In this document: one piece after another, positions 43,619-52,760 of the stretch
Position numbering within the stretch: the stretch's first letter is position 1
How the letters are laid out: every line of letters begins with the position of its first letter
Origin: Methylibium sp965279545
Lineage (GTDB): Bacteria; Pseudomonadota; Gammaproteobacteria; Burkholderiales; Burkholderiaceae_C
NCBI RefSeq assembly: GCF_965279545.1
Contig: NZ_OZ257250.1
Location: 124,001-188,000 of the forward strand
Direction of reading: 5' to 3'
Length of the DNA stretch: 64,000 nucleotides
The notes under the pieces: generated by a model
What the model saw: the letters and a program-made list of their open reading frames with translations, nothing else
What the model was told of the DNA's origin: nothing
Databases searched by the model: none
Made by a program: the position numbers and the translations under genes

Positions 43619-44627
43619 AGCAGTTCCTTTTGCGAAACAACATGAACGCGAAGTCCTCGCCGCGCACCGGGTACTCCTTGCCTGCCCCCCAGACGATCGT
43701 GCTGCGTCCGAAAGGCTGGCAGCAGCGGCCGCCGTCCTTGCCGGTGTTGGCAATCGGGTAGGTGAGCTGGGTCTTGTAGGCGGTCTTGTCCATCGCGGGC
43801 AGGAAGTACGGCCCGCACAGGCCCGCTTGGCCATGCCAGCCCCAGGCCAGCAGCTCGCGGTGCATCTTGGCGGTCAGGCGCTGGGCCAGCAGTGCGGCCG
43901 TGCGCACGCCACCCATGTGGTAGGGCACGTGGCCGTCGAACGGATAGACGCCGCCCTGGCAGCCTGCGCACCAGAACATCTCGGCGATCCCGAAGCCCGC
44001 GGTGGCGGCGACGCAGTCCGCTGCGCAGGCCGCGATGGCCAGCGGATTGGCGAATAGCACGGCCTCCGGATTGAGGATCAAGGTCAACTCGTCGTCGTTC
44101 CACAGCGGATCGACTTCGGTCAGGTAGGCCAGGTCGAAGGAACCACGCTCCAGGCAGGGGAAGTCGGTGACGACCTCCATCCAGTACAGGACCGGGTTGA
44201 TGTAGAGGTGCGCTTGGTAGAAGCTGCCTCCGTCGCCATCGCCCTCCGGACGAGTGAACCGGGCTGCCGACGGCGCGCTGATTCCCGGGTCGAGATCGAC
44301 GCCGCCGAGCGACGCGAGGCAGAAGGGCTTGCGCACCGCCTCGACGTGGCGCGCCGGCTCCCAGAACCCGATCGACAGGCCGATGGTCGGATTGACCCCG
44401 CAACTGCACACCGGGCTCGACGGATTCGGGATGTCTTCCTGGCCGTCGAAGTTGCCGACGGTCGCGCTGCCGATGCTGATCGGCAGGATGCAGGACCAGC
44501 AGATGTCGGTGATCGGGTTCGGGAACTTGCCAGTGCACGTGAGACTGTCCGAGGCGTGCGACAGCGCGCCGCTCAGTAACATCACCAGGCCCAGAACAAG
44601 CCGGACGGTAAAGGATCGGCCATTCAT
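43605..44627 (-). CDS. traU: TraU, F-type conjugal transfer protein
   Basis: A 340-residue periplasmic protein with signal peptide (LVLGLVMLLSGALSHA) and many cysteines. Diagnostic segments are GKFPNPITDICWSCILPISI, VCSCG, GFWEPARHVE, and NTGKDGGRCCQPFGRSTIVW near the end. TraU is needed for DNA transfer and pilus function together with TraW, TrbC and TraF. Its ATG overlaps the traW stop by 3 bases (ATGA arrangement at 44624-44627). Confidence 0.95.
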   Translation of the reverse strand: MNGRSFTVRLVLGLVMLLSGALSHASDSLTCTGKFPNPITDICWSCILPISIGSATVGNFDGQEDIPNPSSPVCSCGVNPTIGLSIGFWEPARHVEAVRKPFCLASLGGVDLDPGISAPSAARFTRPEGDGDGGSFYQAHLYINPVLYWMEVVTDFPCLERGSFDLAYLTEVDPLWNDDELTLILNPEAVLFANPLAIAACAADCVAATAGFGIAEMFWCAGCQGGVYPFDGHVPYHMGGVRTAALLAQRLTAKMHRELLAWGWHGQAGLCGPYFLPAMDKTAYKTQLTYPIANTGKDGGRCCQPFGRSTIVWGAGKEYPVRGEDFAFMLFRKRNCCVGY

Positions 44628-45253
44628 CGCAGCACCACCTCATCGATGCGCAGGCGCTGGCCTTCCTGCGACACCAGCGCCGGCACCTGCCGGATGCCCA
44701 GGCGCCGGGTCAGCACGCCCTGCTGGTCGTAGTAGACGGGGATGCGCCAGGACTTCATCAGGTCCAGGTAGGAGCCGCCCGTCAGGATCGGCTTCACATG
44801 CCCCTCGTAGCTCGACATGAGTTCGCGCGCCCGTGCGACCTGCCGGCGATCCCTGGCGTCGAAGAACAGCAGCCGCTTGCTGAGCGACACCACCTCCAGC
44901 GGGTTCTTACGCGTGCCGGCCGCAAAGAGCAGCCGGCCGCTGGCATCGACGATGTTGCGGTCGAGCGTGAAGCTGGGGTCGACATAGAAGGTGCGCGGCG
45001 TGTCGGTCGCACGCACGCCGGCCACCGGTGCCGGTTGGCGCACGGCGTCGACCCCGCGCGTGCGCGCTTCGTCGATCAGGCGCTGCAGTTCGCCGCTGCG
45101 CTCCTTCTCCCGCAAGCGGCGTTCGATGTCGGCCAGCAGATGCGGTTCGGCGATGCCGTAGGTGGGACCGATGGCGCCGAGATCGACCGCGTGCGCGATC
45201 GATCCACAGAGCAGCGACACAACGACCAGGCCTGGAGTCACGGCAAACTTCAT
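44624..45253 (-). CDS. traW: TraW, F-type conjugal transfer protein
   Basis: A 209-residue periplasmic protein with signal peptide (VTPGLVVVSLLCGSIAHA). The family landmarks are DLGAIGPTYGIAEPHLLADI near the mature N-terminus, YVDPSFTLDRNIVDASGRLL, NPLEVVSLSKRLLFFDARD and DQQGVLTRRLGIRQVPALV. It works with TrbC and TraU in pilus assembly. ATG at 45251-45253 overlaps the stop of the preceding small gene. A start five codons upstream is less likely. Confidence 0.94.
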   Translation of the reverse strand: MKFAVTPGLVVVSLLCGSIAHAVDLGAIGPTYGIAEPHLLADIERRLREKERSGELQRLIDEARTRGVDAVRQPAPVAGVRATDTPRTFYVDPSFTLDRNIVDASGRLLFAAGTRKNPLEVVSLSKRLLFFDARDRRQVARARELMSSYEGHVKPILTGGSYLDLMKSWRIPVYYDQQGVLTRRLGIRQVPALVSQEGQRLRIDEVVLR

Positions 45254-45591
45254 CGCCGGTCTCCACACGCGACACGCTGGCCCAACTCGGTGATCGCCTT
45301 GGCGTCACGGACCTGGCTCGCGCGGATCATGCCCATCAACACGGGATCGCCGCTTCCCGCCGAAGTGGCGCGACGCAACTCCGCGGTGGTGAGTGCTCGG
45401 CCGCAACGCTGCTGAAACGCCTGCGCATAGGCCTGCGCGCCATCGCGGGCAGCGGGTGCGATCTGCTTGAGCAGGCCGAGGTAGTCGGCCATCGGCATGT
45501 CGGCATCCGATGGTGCGGACGCTGGCTGGGCGGCGACCTTGGCCAGCATCGCGATACAGGCGCACAAGAGGACGGGATGGACGCGGTTCAT
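45250..45591 (-). CDS. Small exported protein upstream of traW, unknown
   Basis: A 113-residue protein with signal peptide (VHPVLLCACIAMLAKVAAQ) and a mostly helical mature part containing two cysteines (QQRCGRALTTAELRRAT and VACGDRR). It is linked to traW by a 4-base overlap and follows the S26 peptidase by 10 bases, so it belongs to the transfer operon. I cannot assign a named family. Confidence 0.68.
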   Translation of the reverse strand: MNRVHPVLLCACIAMLAKVAAQPASAPSDADMPMADYLGLLKQIAPAARDGAQAYAQAFQQRCGRALTTAELRRATSAGSGDPVLMGMIRASQVRDAKAITELGQRVACGDRR

Positions 45592-45601
45592 CGGGGGGCT
45601 T

Positions 45602-46153
45602 TCAGAAGAGCGGGATCACCGTGCCCAGCACCTGGTCGGCGCGCACCAGGCCGCTCGCGCGGTAACGCGAGTCGAAGGAGTCGAGGCTCGTGCCCTGCAC
45701 GTAGTAGTGGCCGGCCGGAATCACCGTCGCGGCAATCGGGTCTAGCGGGCGCCTGTCGAAGGTATGGGTCTTGGCTGTGCCGACGGCTTCGCCGTTGACC
45801 GCGACCACGCGACCGTTCACCGTCACGGTGTCGCCCGGGACGCCGCGCACGATCTTGAAGAAGGGCTGGCCGTGCAGGCCAGGGTACTGACGCTGCGCTT
45901 CGCCGTCGAATGCGAAGACGACATAGTCACCGCGCTTCAGCTCGTGGGCGCCGTATTGCAGCCAAGCCACGCGGCAGGGCAGGCTGGGCGTCCAGTTGAA
46001 CAGCACCGGCACCCGTGGCGTCGGGTCCGCGAAGAGCCGCACATACGCAAAGCCCCAGATCGCGAACACGGGCAGGTAGAGGTACCAGCGTTGCCGCATG
46101 TGGCGAAGCAGCAGGACCAGTGCCTGGACCCGAGCGGAATCCGTGAGGTTCAT
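45602..46153 (-). CDS. S26-family signal peptidase of the transfer system
   Basis: A 183-residue membrane-anchored peptidase of the TraF/TrhF S26 type found in chromosomal F-like and RP4-like transfer systems. One transmembrane segment (LYLPVFAIWGFAYVRLF) is followed by the catalytic-region pattern RGDYVVFAFDG, FFKIVRGVPGDTV with the conserved Lys-Arg-Gly region, and a late SFDSRYRASGLVRADQVLG with the conserved Asp-Ser-Arg-Tyr box. It probably processes the pilin or other transfer proteins. ATG at 46151-46153 overlaps the trbI stop. Confidence 0.88.
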   Translation of the reverse strand: MNLTDSARVQALVLLLRHMRQRWYLYLPVFAIWGFAYVRLFADPTPRVPVLFNWTPSLPCRVAWLQYGAHELKRGDYVVFAFDGEAQRQYPGLHGQPFFKIVRGVPGDTVTVNGRVVAVNGEAVGTAKTHTFDRRPLDPIAATVIPAGHYYVQGTSLDSFDSRYRASGLVRADQVLGTVIPLF

Positions 46154-46515
46154 GGCGCCTCCACCTTGCGCTTGAGGTGCGCCGTGAGGTCGACGGTGCG
46201 CGGTGTCACGCCGGCCACCGCACTCTTGAGCACGACCAGGCAGCCACACTCGAGCGGCAACTGTTCCAGGGCGAGCGGCAGGCGCTGGGCAAAGACGCGC
46301 GCCATCGCCATGGCCTTCTGGCGCTCGTCGTCGGAGCCGGCCTTGGTCAGGATCAAGGTGAACTCGGCTTCCTTCTGCCGATACACCTCGCCGACGTCGA
46401 CCAGACCGACACGCAGCGCCGGCCGCACGACCCAGTGGTCGTAGGCGGCGATGGCCACCGCCACGACGAGCAAGGTCGCCGCGCCATGGAGCGCCAGGGA
46501 CATGGCGGCCCTCAT
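46150..46515 (-). CDS. trbI: TrbI, F-type conjugal transfer protein
   Basis: A 121-residue inner-membrane protein. A single N-terminal transmembrane helix (ALHGAATLLVVAVAIAAYDH) is followed by the conserved VGLVDVGEVYRQKEAEFTLI segment of type-F TrbI and a C-terminal periplasmic part with CGCLVVLKSAV. It influences pilus extension and retraction. The chosen ATG at 46513-46515 overlaps the traC stop by 4 bases; an ATG four codons later is an alternative. Confidence 0.87.
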   Translation of the reverse strand: MRAAMSLALHGAATLLVVAVAIAAYDHWVVRPALRVGLVDVGEVYRQKEAEFTLILTKAGSDDERQKAMAMARVFAQRLPLALEQLPLECGCLVVLKSAVAGVTPRTVDLTAHLKRKVEAP

Positions 46516-49070
46516 ACCGCGTGCCCCCGGCGGCGCAGCAGTTCGCTGATCGCGTCATCGATGCTCAGGCCTTGCGCCCGCAGCTCGTCGATCGGTGCGT
46601 TGTCCTCCAGCTTGTTCGAGAACAGCAGGTGGGTCGCCGGGTCGAGGATGTTGCGTGCCACGCCTTCGCCGACCGGCGAGGAGATGTACAGCTCCGAGAA
46701 CACGCCCGGCTCGGTGCGCAGCGAGTTCAGTAGGCGCTTCTTGGCCTCGTCCATCGACAGCCGCCCCTTGCGGTCCAGCATCTCGATGGACTCGGGCTTC
46801 TGGCGTAGCAGGAAGACCCAATCCGAGCAGTTGAAGGCCGCTTCCATCTGTGCCGAACCGTAGTAGTCGTCGGCACTCTGCGTCGCGGTGCCGAGCGAGC
46901 CGCCGTACTTGCGCGCGCGTCGCGCGGCTTCCTCGACCACCGCGGCCTTGACCGGATCGTCGGCTCCGATGTCACCGAGCTGCTGCTTGAGCTCGTCGAT
47001 GAAGAGCACCTTGCGCCGGTTGCGCGTCAGATACATCTCGCCGGTGATCTGGTGCAGCAGCAGGATGTTGACCACCGCGTGCAGATCGGGCCGGCGCTTC
47101 AGCTCCTCGTTCTCGATGACCACGAAGTCGTTCGCGAAGTCGACGTTGTTGCGGCCCTCGAAGAAGCGCTCGTACTGGCCGCCCTTCGCATAGGGATTGA
47201 GCATGATCGCGAGGTCTTTGATGCGCGCGTCCTCGCGCACGCCCAGCTCTTCGATCGTCCCGGTCTTGAACGCATCGCGCAGCGCGGTGACGGTCAGGTC
47301 GTTGCCGTGCGCGCGGAACAGCTTGAGCACCATCGCCGAGATGGCCTTGTACTGGACCTCGTCCAGCGGCCGCGACATCGAGGCCATCTTCGAGATGGCC
47401 GGCACCAGCATGTCGATGTCTTCGTTGATGTCGACGATGTTGGAGAAGGGGTTCAGGCAGATGTTCACATCGGGCTTGAACTCGATGTAGGTGCCCTTGG
47501 CTTTGCGGCACAGCTTCTCGAAGCTGCGGCCCAGGTCCAGCATCCAGACCTTGGCGTCGATGGCGCGGTAGGACCAGGCCATCTCGTTCATCAGCACCGA
47601 CTTGCCCGATCCCGGCGCGCCGATGATCGCGAAGTTGTAGTTGCCCAGGTCGTTGTCGAACAGGTCCAGCGTCATCAGCTGGCCGCGCCGCCCACCGAAC
47701 ACCAGGGCCGGCGTGCGCGTGCCGCGCCATTCGCCGATCAGCGGCGCGAGGTGGATGGCGTTGGCCATGGTCTTGCGCGAGACGCGGCGCATCTTGGCCA
47801 GGTCGCGGTGGAAGCGCTCGGACAGCGTCATCGGCAGGCTGGCCAGGAGCGCCTGCCGGTGCATGTAGGTGTCGGCGTTGAGCTGAAAACCGCGCCCGCG
47901 CCAGATTGCGTTGGCGGTCTCGTGGGCCGACACGGCGCGGCTTGGCGGCGAGAAGATGGCGAGCTGGTGGTACAGGCTGACCAGGCTACCGCCGGTGTCG
48001 ATGGCCTCGGCCGCTGCGGTCCAGTCCTGCAGCTTCTTGCCCACGTCGGGCATCACGTCGGCCATCTTGCTCTTGGCGTTCTGCGTCGCGCGCACGTGGT
48101 TCGCGGTGACGATCGACTTGGTGACGTTGGGGTCCAGCACGTGCACGCCCATCGTCAGCAAGAAGGGAGCGGTGTACTGCAGCGCCGGCTGCATCAGGTC
48201 GCCGATCAGCGAGCCCATCTGCCACAGCGCGAAGCGTTCCGGGAAACTCTTGATCGAGTAGAAGCGCGCCTCCAGCACGTCGGCGGCACCTTCCTTCCAC
48301 AGCGTCAGGCCACCCGGGTGGGGATCCTGGATGGTGTCGAAGTCGACGATCTGGTCGCGGATTTCGCGGCCATCGTCGTAGTGCAGGTTGGGTGCGTCGG
48401 TCTGTGAGATGCGGTCCGGGTTGGTGAAGAGTGCGCACCAGTTGATCAGGTCGGCCGCGTCGCAGATCTGGTTCGGCAGCGAGGCAGAGCGCAAGGTCGA
48501 GCCGATCGAGTCGCGCAAGGTCAGGATCTCGTCGCGCCGGGTCAGGTCCTCGGCATCGCCCGGCAGGCTCACGCTCAGCATCAGCCGGAAGTCGCGGATG
48601 GTGTAGTGGAAGCCCGTGGTCAGCGAGTGCTGGGCGCCGTGCAGCAAGTGGCCTACGCGTTGACGCGCGAGCCGCCGGAAGAGGTTGTCGTTGCGGGCAG
48701 GGCGGCCCCAGTGCTGGGCCTTGTCGGCCTGGTCAACGTCCTCGACGCGCAGGTTGGCGTAGCGGCGCAGTTGCTCGCGGATGTGCGGTGATGCGAAGAG
48801 GTGGAACTGCAGCCCGGTGCCCGGTGGGCAGTTGGCGTAGAGCGAGATCAGCACCTCGGCCATGCGCTCGTCGGCGCCCGACTGCGGCATCAACTCCAGC
48901 ATGAAACCCAGGCTGTCGCGGTTGACGAAGAGTTTCTCGGCCGCGAGGTAGGCGGAATAGGGCAGCCAGGCGGCGAACTGCTCGGCAGGTGTGTCGATCG
49001 TTCGGCCGAAGCCGAACAACGGCGGGTGCGCGGGCCGGCCAATGGTGCGGTGAAGGGTGGTGGTGTTCAT
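46512..49070 (-). CDS. traC: TraC, type IV secretion ATPase
   Basis: An 852-residue VirB4-type ATPase that powers pilus assembly at the inner membrane. Walker A is FAIIGAPGSGKSVLMNEMAW, Walker B is KVLFIDELKQQL, and the RKYGGSLGTATQSADDYY segment is conserved. N-terminal LEKLFVNRDSLGFMLEL-type sequence (here AAEKLFVNRDSLGFMLELMP) marks the TraC-F family. ATG at 49068-49070 (MNTTTLHRTI) is chosen over a longer upstream frame. It lies between traV and trbI. Confidence 0.96.
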   Translation of the reverse strand: MNTTTLHRTIGRPAHPPLFGFGRTIDTPAEQFAAWLPYSAYLAAEKLFVNRDSLGFMLELMPQSGADERMAEVLISLYANCPPGTGLQFHLFASPHIREQLRRYANLRVEDVDQADKAQHWGRPARNDNLFRRLARQRVGHLLHGAQHSLTTGFHYTIRDFRLMLSVSLPGDAEDLTRRDEILTLRDSIGSTLRSASLPNQICDAADLINWCALFTNPDRISQTDAPNLHYDDGREIRDQIVDFDTIQDPHPGGLTLWKEGAADVLEARFYSIKSFPERFALWQMGSLIGDLMQPALQYTAPFLLTMGVHVLDPNVTKSIVTANHVRATQNAKSKMADVMPDVGKKLQDWTAAAEAIDTGGSLVSLYHQLAIFSPPSRAVSAHETANAIWRGRGFQLNADTYMHRQALLASLPMTLSERFHRDLAKMRRVSRKTMANAIHLAPLIGEWRGTRTPALVFGGRRGQLMTLDLFDNDLGNYNFAIIGAPGSGKSVLMNEMAWSYRAIDAKVWMLDLGRSFEKLCRKAKGTYIEFKPDVNICLNPFSNIVDINEDIDMLVPAISKMASMSRPLDEVQYKAISAMVLKLFRAHGNDLTVTALRDAFKTGTIEELGVREDARIKDLAIMLNPYAKGGQYERFFEGRNNVDFANDFVVIENEELKRRPDLHAVVNILLLHQITGEMYLTRNRRKVLFIDELKQQLGDIGADDPVKAAVVEEAARRARKYGGSLGTATQSADDYYGSAQMEAAFNCSDWVFLLRQKPESIEMLDRKGRLSMDEAKKRLLNSLRTEPGVFSELYISSPVGEGVARNILDPATHLLFSNKLEDNAPIDELRAQGLSIDDAISELLRRRGHAV

Positions 49071-49080
49071 GCGAGCGTCC

Positions 49081-49698
49081 TCACTCAGTGGTGTCAACAC
49101 CGCGCGGTACCGGGGCCGTGGGCGTTTGCGGGCCGGGGAAGGTGCCCTCGCCAAGAGGTCGTGGTGCGCTCTTGAGATGGGCGGGCAACGGCGTCGCGTC
49201 CTTGCCGTCGGCAGATGTGGCACGCGGCGGCGCCTTCAGCGGCGCGTAGGCATCCCGAATCTGCCGCTGCACGTGCTCGATCTGCCATTGCCCGGCGTCG
49301 ATCTGCACGTAGACGTAGCCCTGGTCGTACAGATCGTGGTCAGCGTCCTCCCAAGGTTTGAACCACAGGCGCAGGATGCGGGGCGACGATCGCAAGGAGA
49401 CCGGGGTGGGCGGGAGGCTCGCCGTCACGGCGGGCGCGCTCGCCGCCGTCATCGAAGGCTGCGGCAAGTCCGAGCGCTCGAACGATCCAGGCGCAGTGCG
49501 ACGCTGCCGCTGGCTGGGCAGGTTGTTCTGCACCGCGTTGGCGTAGGTGCCGGACACGGAGTCGCAGGTGACGCCTTCCGGGGCCTTGCAGGCGTAGCTC
49601 GAGCTGCCGCTCAGACCCGACATGCTGGTGCAGCCGGGGAGCACGAGCACCGCACTCACGAGCACCGAGAGATGGGCGAGGTGATTGGGCGCCCTCAT
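49081..49698 (-). CDS. traV: TraV, outer-membrane core lipoprotein
   Basis: A 205-residue lipoprotein with lipobox VLPGC (lipidated Cys near residue 23) and the conserved ACKAPEGVTCDSVSGTYANA block of TraV, with two further cysteines. TraV, TraK and TraB form the envelope-spanning core channel of F-type secretion (VirB7-, VirB9- and VirB10-like). The stop is just before traC; the start overlaps the DsbC-like gene stop by 4 bases. Confidence 0.94.
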   Translation of the reverse strand: MRAPNHLAHLSVLVSAVLVLPGCTSMSGLSGSSSYACKAPEGVTCDSVSGTYANAVQNNLPSQRQRRTAPGSFERSDLPQPSMTAASAPAVTASLPPTPVSLRSSPRILRLWFKPWEDADHDLYDQGYVYVQIDAGQWQIEHVQRQIRDAYAPLKAPPRATSADGKDATPLPAHLKSAPRPLGEGTFPGPQTPTAPVPRGVDTTE

Positions 49699-50492
49699 GG
49701 CCGCGACTCCGTCGCGCTGGCCTGTCTCAGCCTGGCCTCGAGCACGCCGCGCTCGACGTAGCCATCGGTGCGCGTGCCGTCCGACCAGATCAGCGTCGGC
49801 GTGCCTTGCACACCCAGCCTGTGGGCCAGCGCCAGGTTGCGTTCGACCGGGTGTTCACAGGTGGCACCGGTGCCCAGCGCCGTCGAATCGCCTTGCAGCA
49901 TGTAGCGCTGCCAGGCCTGGCCACGGTCGGCAGCGCACCAGATCGCGATCGGCTTGGCGCTGCCCTGAAACGGCACCAGGAAGGTGTAGACCGTGACGTC
50001 GTCGAGCTTCGCGAGCTCGGGCTCCAACTGCCTGCAGAACGAGCAATTGGGGTCGCTGAAAACGGCGAGCCTGCGCTGCCCGCCGCCGCGTACCGTCTTG
50101 ATCGCATCGGCGAGCGGCAACTGGTCGAAGGCCACCTTGTCGGCCGTGATGTCGGCTTGTGCCGAGGGCGCTGACCGGGAGGCGGATGCCAGCTTAGGGC
50201 CGGTCAAGTCGCGCATCGTCTGCGTGTCGAACACGCGGCCGAACACGAAGTAGCGGGTGTTCTTCGCCGAAACGTAGGCCACGTTGCCGTTCATCCAGAC
50301 CTCGTACAGGCCATCCACCGGCGAGCGGGACGCCGCGGTGAACTGCGTGCCGGGATGGGCCTTGCGCAGCCGGTCGAGCAGCTTGGCTTCGTCGGGCGTC
50401 GCGGCCTGGGCCGCCGGGACGGCGGTCGCGAGCAAGGCGCAACCGAGTGCTGCGCGCCATGAGACGCGCGCAAGTTCAGTAGTCGCCGTCAT
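49695..50492 (-). CDS. DsbC-family disulfide isomerase
   Basis: A 265-residue periplasmic thiol-disulfide isomerase encoded inside the transfer operon. It has a signal peptide (AALGCALLATAVPAAQA), an N-terminal dimerisation domain (VDGLYEVWMNGNVAYVSA), and a thioredoxin domain with CSFC in VFSDPNCSFCRQLEPEL and cis-Pro in GVQGTPTLIWSDG. It probably matures the cysteine-rich TraN, TraU, TraV and TrbC proteins. ATG at 50490-50492 overlaps the traB end by 17 bases. Confidence 0.9.
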   Translation of the reverse strand: MTATTELARVSWRAALGCALLATAVPAAQAATPDEAKLLDRLRKAHPGTQFTAASRSPVDGLYEVWMNGNVAYVSAKNTRYFVFGRVFDTQTMRDLTGPKLASASRSAPSAQADITADKVAFDQLPLADAIKTVRGGGQRRLAVFSDPNCSFCRQLEPELAKLDDVTVYTFLVPFQGSAKPIAIWCAADRGQAWQRYMLQGDSTALGTGATCEHPVERNLALAHRLGVQGTPTLIWSDGTRTDGYVERGVLEARLRQASATESRP

Positions 50493-51900
50493 TGGAAGGC
50501 TCCAGGTAGCGGGTTTCGGGGGAAGGGTTGGGGCGTGAAGCGCCGCTCGCATCGAGCGAGGCGGAGGCCGACCCAGTCATGGGCACGTCGATGCGCACGC
50601 CCTTGGTGATCACGACGTCGATCTCGCGACCGGCGTCCACCTCGATCACCGGGAAGGTGTTCTCGGCGAGCTTGATGTAGTACTGGGCGAGCCGGTCGAG
50701 CGCCTTGCCCACGCCGCTGCCGAGCCCGGCGCGGTAGGCGTCGGCTCCGGAAGCGCTGGCGATCGTGCCGAGTGCAGAAGTGCTGTAGCTGGTCGACGCG
50801 GTGGCGACGCCCTGGCCGATGCCGCTGACCACGCCGGCGAGCAGGGCGTTGGCGAGCATCTGGCCTTGCTTGGTGACCAAGCGCCCCCGCATGCCGACCT
50901 TGCCGTCCTCGCCGTAGACGCTGCCCTGGATCTTGACCTCGAGCGTCGCACCGTCGGCGCGGACGCAGGACAGGTTCTCGGTGCGCAGGTAGGCCCGCTC
51001 GGAACTGATGTCGCCGTAGCCGGCGGCGATCACGAAGCAGTCGCGGTATTCGCCGCGGAAGCGGTTGGGCAATACCGAGTTGTCCGACAGGCGGATCAGG
51101 ATCGGATGCGGATTGGACTGGGCCTGCCCGCCGGTGGGCGCGTCGAGTCCGCCCAGCAGCGTGCCACGCGTGAAGCTCACCGGCAGGAAGGTCGAGACGG
51201 TTCGTGCCTCGGCGGCTGCGGACGAAGACGCGGCGGCCTGAACCGTCCCGTCCGCCGGCTTGGTCCGTTCGCTCAGCGTGACGCGCGTGAACGTCGAGGC
51301 GGCGTTGAGCGCTGGGGCCGGTGCGGGGAAGGGCATGCCTGGCGTACTTGGCACACCCGGCGGCATGGCGCCGCTCGGCGACGACGACCTGATCGGAGGC
51401 GGCGGCAAACTGGCTGCCGGAGGCAGGCCCGGTGCCGCCGTTGGTGGCGGTGCCGCCGGCGCTGGAACCGAAGCGGGAGGCGTCGCCGCCGCCTGTGCCG
51501 CCGACGTGAGCCGCTGCTCGAGTTCAGCGAAGCGCTGCATCGTGCGTGCCTCGAAGGCCTGGCGATCCTTGTTGAGCCGGCCTTGTTCTTCGCGCTCGTT
51601 CTCGTACTGAGCGAGCTTGCTGCCTGCGGTGCCCACCCACTGATCCACCGGGTTGACCTGCTGGCCGGGTGGCATCACGCCGATGTTGGTGACGGCACTG
51701 GGCGTCCCCGTGGTGGTCTTGCCGGCCTTGTCCTTGCCGCTGTCGCCGGTTGAGGCGAACACGAGCCACAGCAGCCCGACGCCCACGAGCAGGATGCCAC
51801 CCAGCATCGCGTACTGGCGTTGCTTCGGCGACAGCCGTTCACTCGCCCGCCGCAGCGCGTCGCGCAGGGCCGCCGTGGTTTTGGGGACGGCGCCGTTCAT
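50476..51900 (-). CDS. traB: TraB, VirB10-like core protein
   Basis: A 474-residue inner-membrane-anchored protein with one N-terminal transmembrane helix (AMLGGILLVGVGLLWLVF), a coiled coil (FEARTMQRFAELEQRL), a proline-rich spacer (residues ~135-195) and a C-terminal VirB10-like beta-barrel domain with GGLDAPTGGQAQSNPHPILI, VLPNRFRGEYRDCFVIAAG and AYLRTENLSCV. It links inner and outer membranes in the secretion channel. The start overlaps the traK stop by 4 bases. Confidence 0.95.
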   Translation of the reverse strand: MNGAVPKTTAALRDALRRASERLSPKQRQYAMLGGILLVGVGLLWLVFASTGDSGKDKAGKTTTGTPSAVTNIGVMPPGQQVNPVDQWVGTAGSKLAQYENEREEQGRLNKDRQAFEARTMQRFAELEQRLTSAAQAAATPPASVPAPAAPPPTAAPGLPPAASLPPPPIRSSSPSGAMPPGVPSTPGMPFPAPAPALNAASTFTRVTLSERTKPADGTVQAAASSSAAAEARTVSTFLPVSFTRGTLLGGLDAPTGGQAQSNPHPILIRLSDNSVLPNRFRGEYRDCFVIAAGYGDISSERAYLRTENLSCVRADGATLEVKIQGSVYGEDGKVGMRGRLVTKQGQMLANALLAGVVSGIGQGVATASTSYSTSALGTIASASGADAYRAGLGSGVGKALDRLAQYYIKLAENTFPVIEVDAGREIDVVITKGVRIDVPMTGSASASLDASGASRPNPSPETRYLEPSNDGDY

Positions 51901-52760
51901 CGTGCACCTCCACGGCGGATCACGAACACGGCGGTGGTTTCGCCGGGGCGCAGGTTGTGATGCTCGATCGCGACGCCAGCGACCTGGCCGGTGTTGGCAC
52001 TGTCGGGGCGGTCGAACTCCTGCTCGGCGAGCACCATCACCGCCGAGCTCACGTTCTGCAGCTGGTATCGCTCGCCGACCAGGCCGCGCCCTTCGTAGCG
52101 GCGCATCAGCGAGAACTTCGCCTCGGCCCAGAGTTGCACCGGCCGGTTCAACTCATCGACGCGGATGTCGGGCGGCACGCGATCCGAGGCCATCGCGAGC
52201 AGCAAGGCCTTCATCGCTCGGATGGGGTTCGCGGAAGGGCCTTGTGGACCCTGGCCCACGTTGGCCGAGGCCTGCACCGCACGCGGCGTCTTGTCGCGGA
52301 TGACGATGGTGTCGGCCGGGGTGTCCGAGCGGCGCAGCAGCAGCGTGTAGGTGGCCTGCGCCGACGAGACGAAGAGGTTGACCGGCTTGCTTGAATCGCC
52401 AACAGGCCGGACGTAGATCTCGCCCTTCTCGCGGTCGCACTCGAGCACGATCTCGCCGGCGGGATTGACCGGTGGGGTCGCGATGCCAGTGCTGGGGCTG
52501 GTCAGCGCCGGCGTCGCAGCGCCGCAGTTGCTCGAATAGATGTTGCCGAACACGTCGGTGATCGGCGTACCGTCGATACGGATGCGGGTCGCTTCCCTGA
52601 TCGACAGGATGGCTTCTACGGCGACCCCATCGCGGGCCTCAACGGTCTGCAGGGCGAGCGCCGGCGGCGCTGTTGTCGCAACGGCCAGCAGGATCACCAG
52701 GTGTTCGAGTGACATCGACCGGGGATCGCGACGAGGCGTGACTTCAACGAGGGGCTGCAT
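51897..52760 (-). CDS. traK: TraK, VirB9-like secretin component
   Basis: A 287-residue periplasmic protein with a signal peptide (LVILLAVATTAPPALA) after a charged N-terminal extension. Conserved parts include VEAILSIREATRIRIDG near the mature start, IYVRPVGDSSKPVNLFVSS, and a C-terminal ALWAEAKF-like segment (here QLWAEAKFSLMRRYEG) with YQLQNVSSAVMVL. ATG at 52758-52760 is chosen because AAGGAG stands seven bases upstream, although a later Met would also leave a signal peptide. It overlaps the traE end by 17 bases. Confidence 0.93.
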   Translation of the reverse strand: MQPLVEVTPRRDPRSMSLEHLVILLAVATTAPPALALQTVEARDGVAVEAILSIREATRIRIDGTPITDVFGNIYSSNCGAATPALTSPSTGIATPPVNPAGEIVLECDREKGEIYVRPVGDSSKPVNLFVSSAQATYTLLLRRSDTPADTIVIRDKTPRAVQASANVGQGPQGPSANPIRAMKALLLAMASDRVPPDIRVDELNRPVQLWAEAKFSLMRRYEGRGLVGERYQLQNVSSAVMVLAEQEFDRPDSANTGQVAGVAIEHHNLRPGETTAVFVIRRGGAR

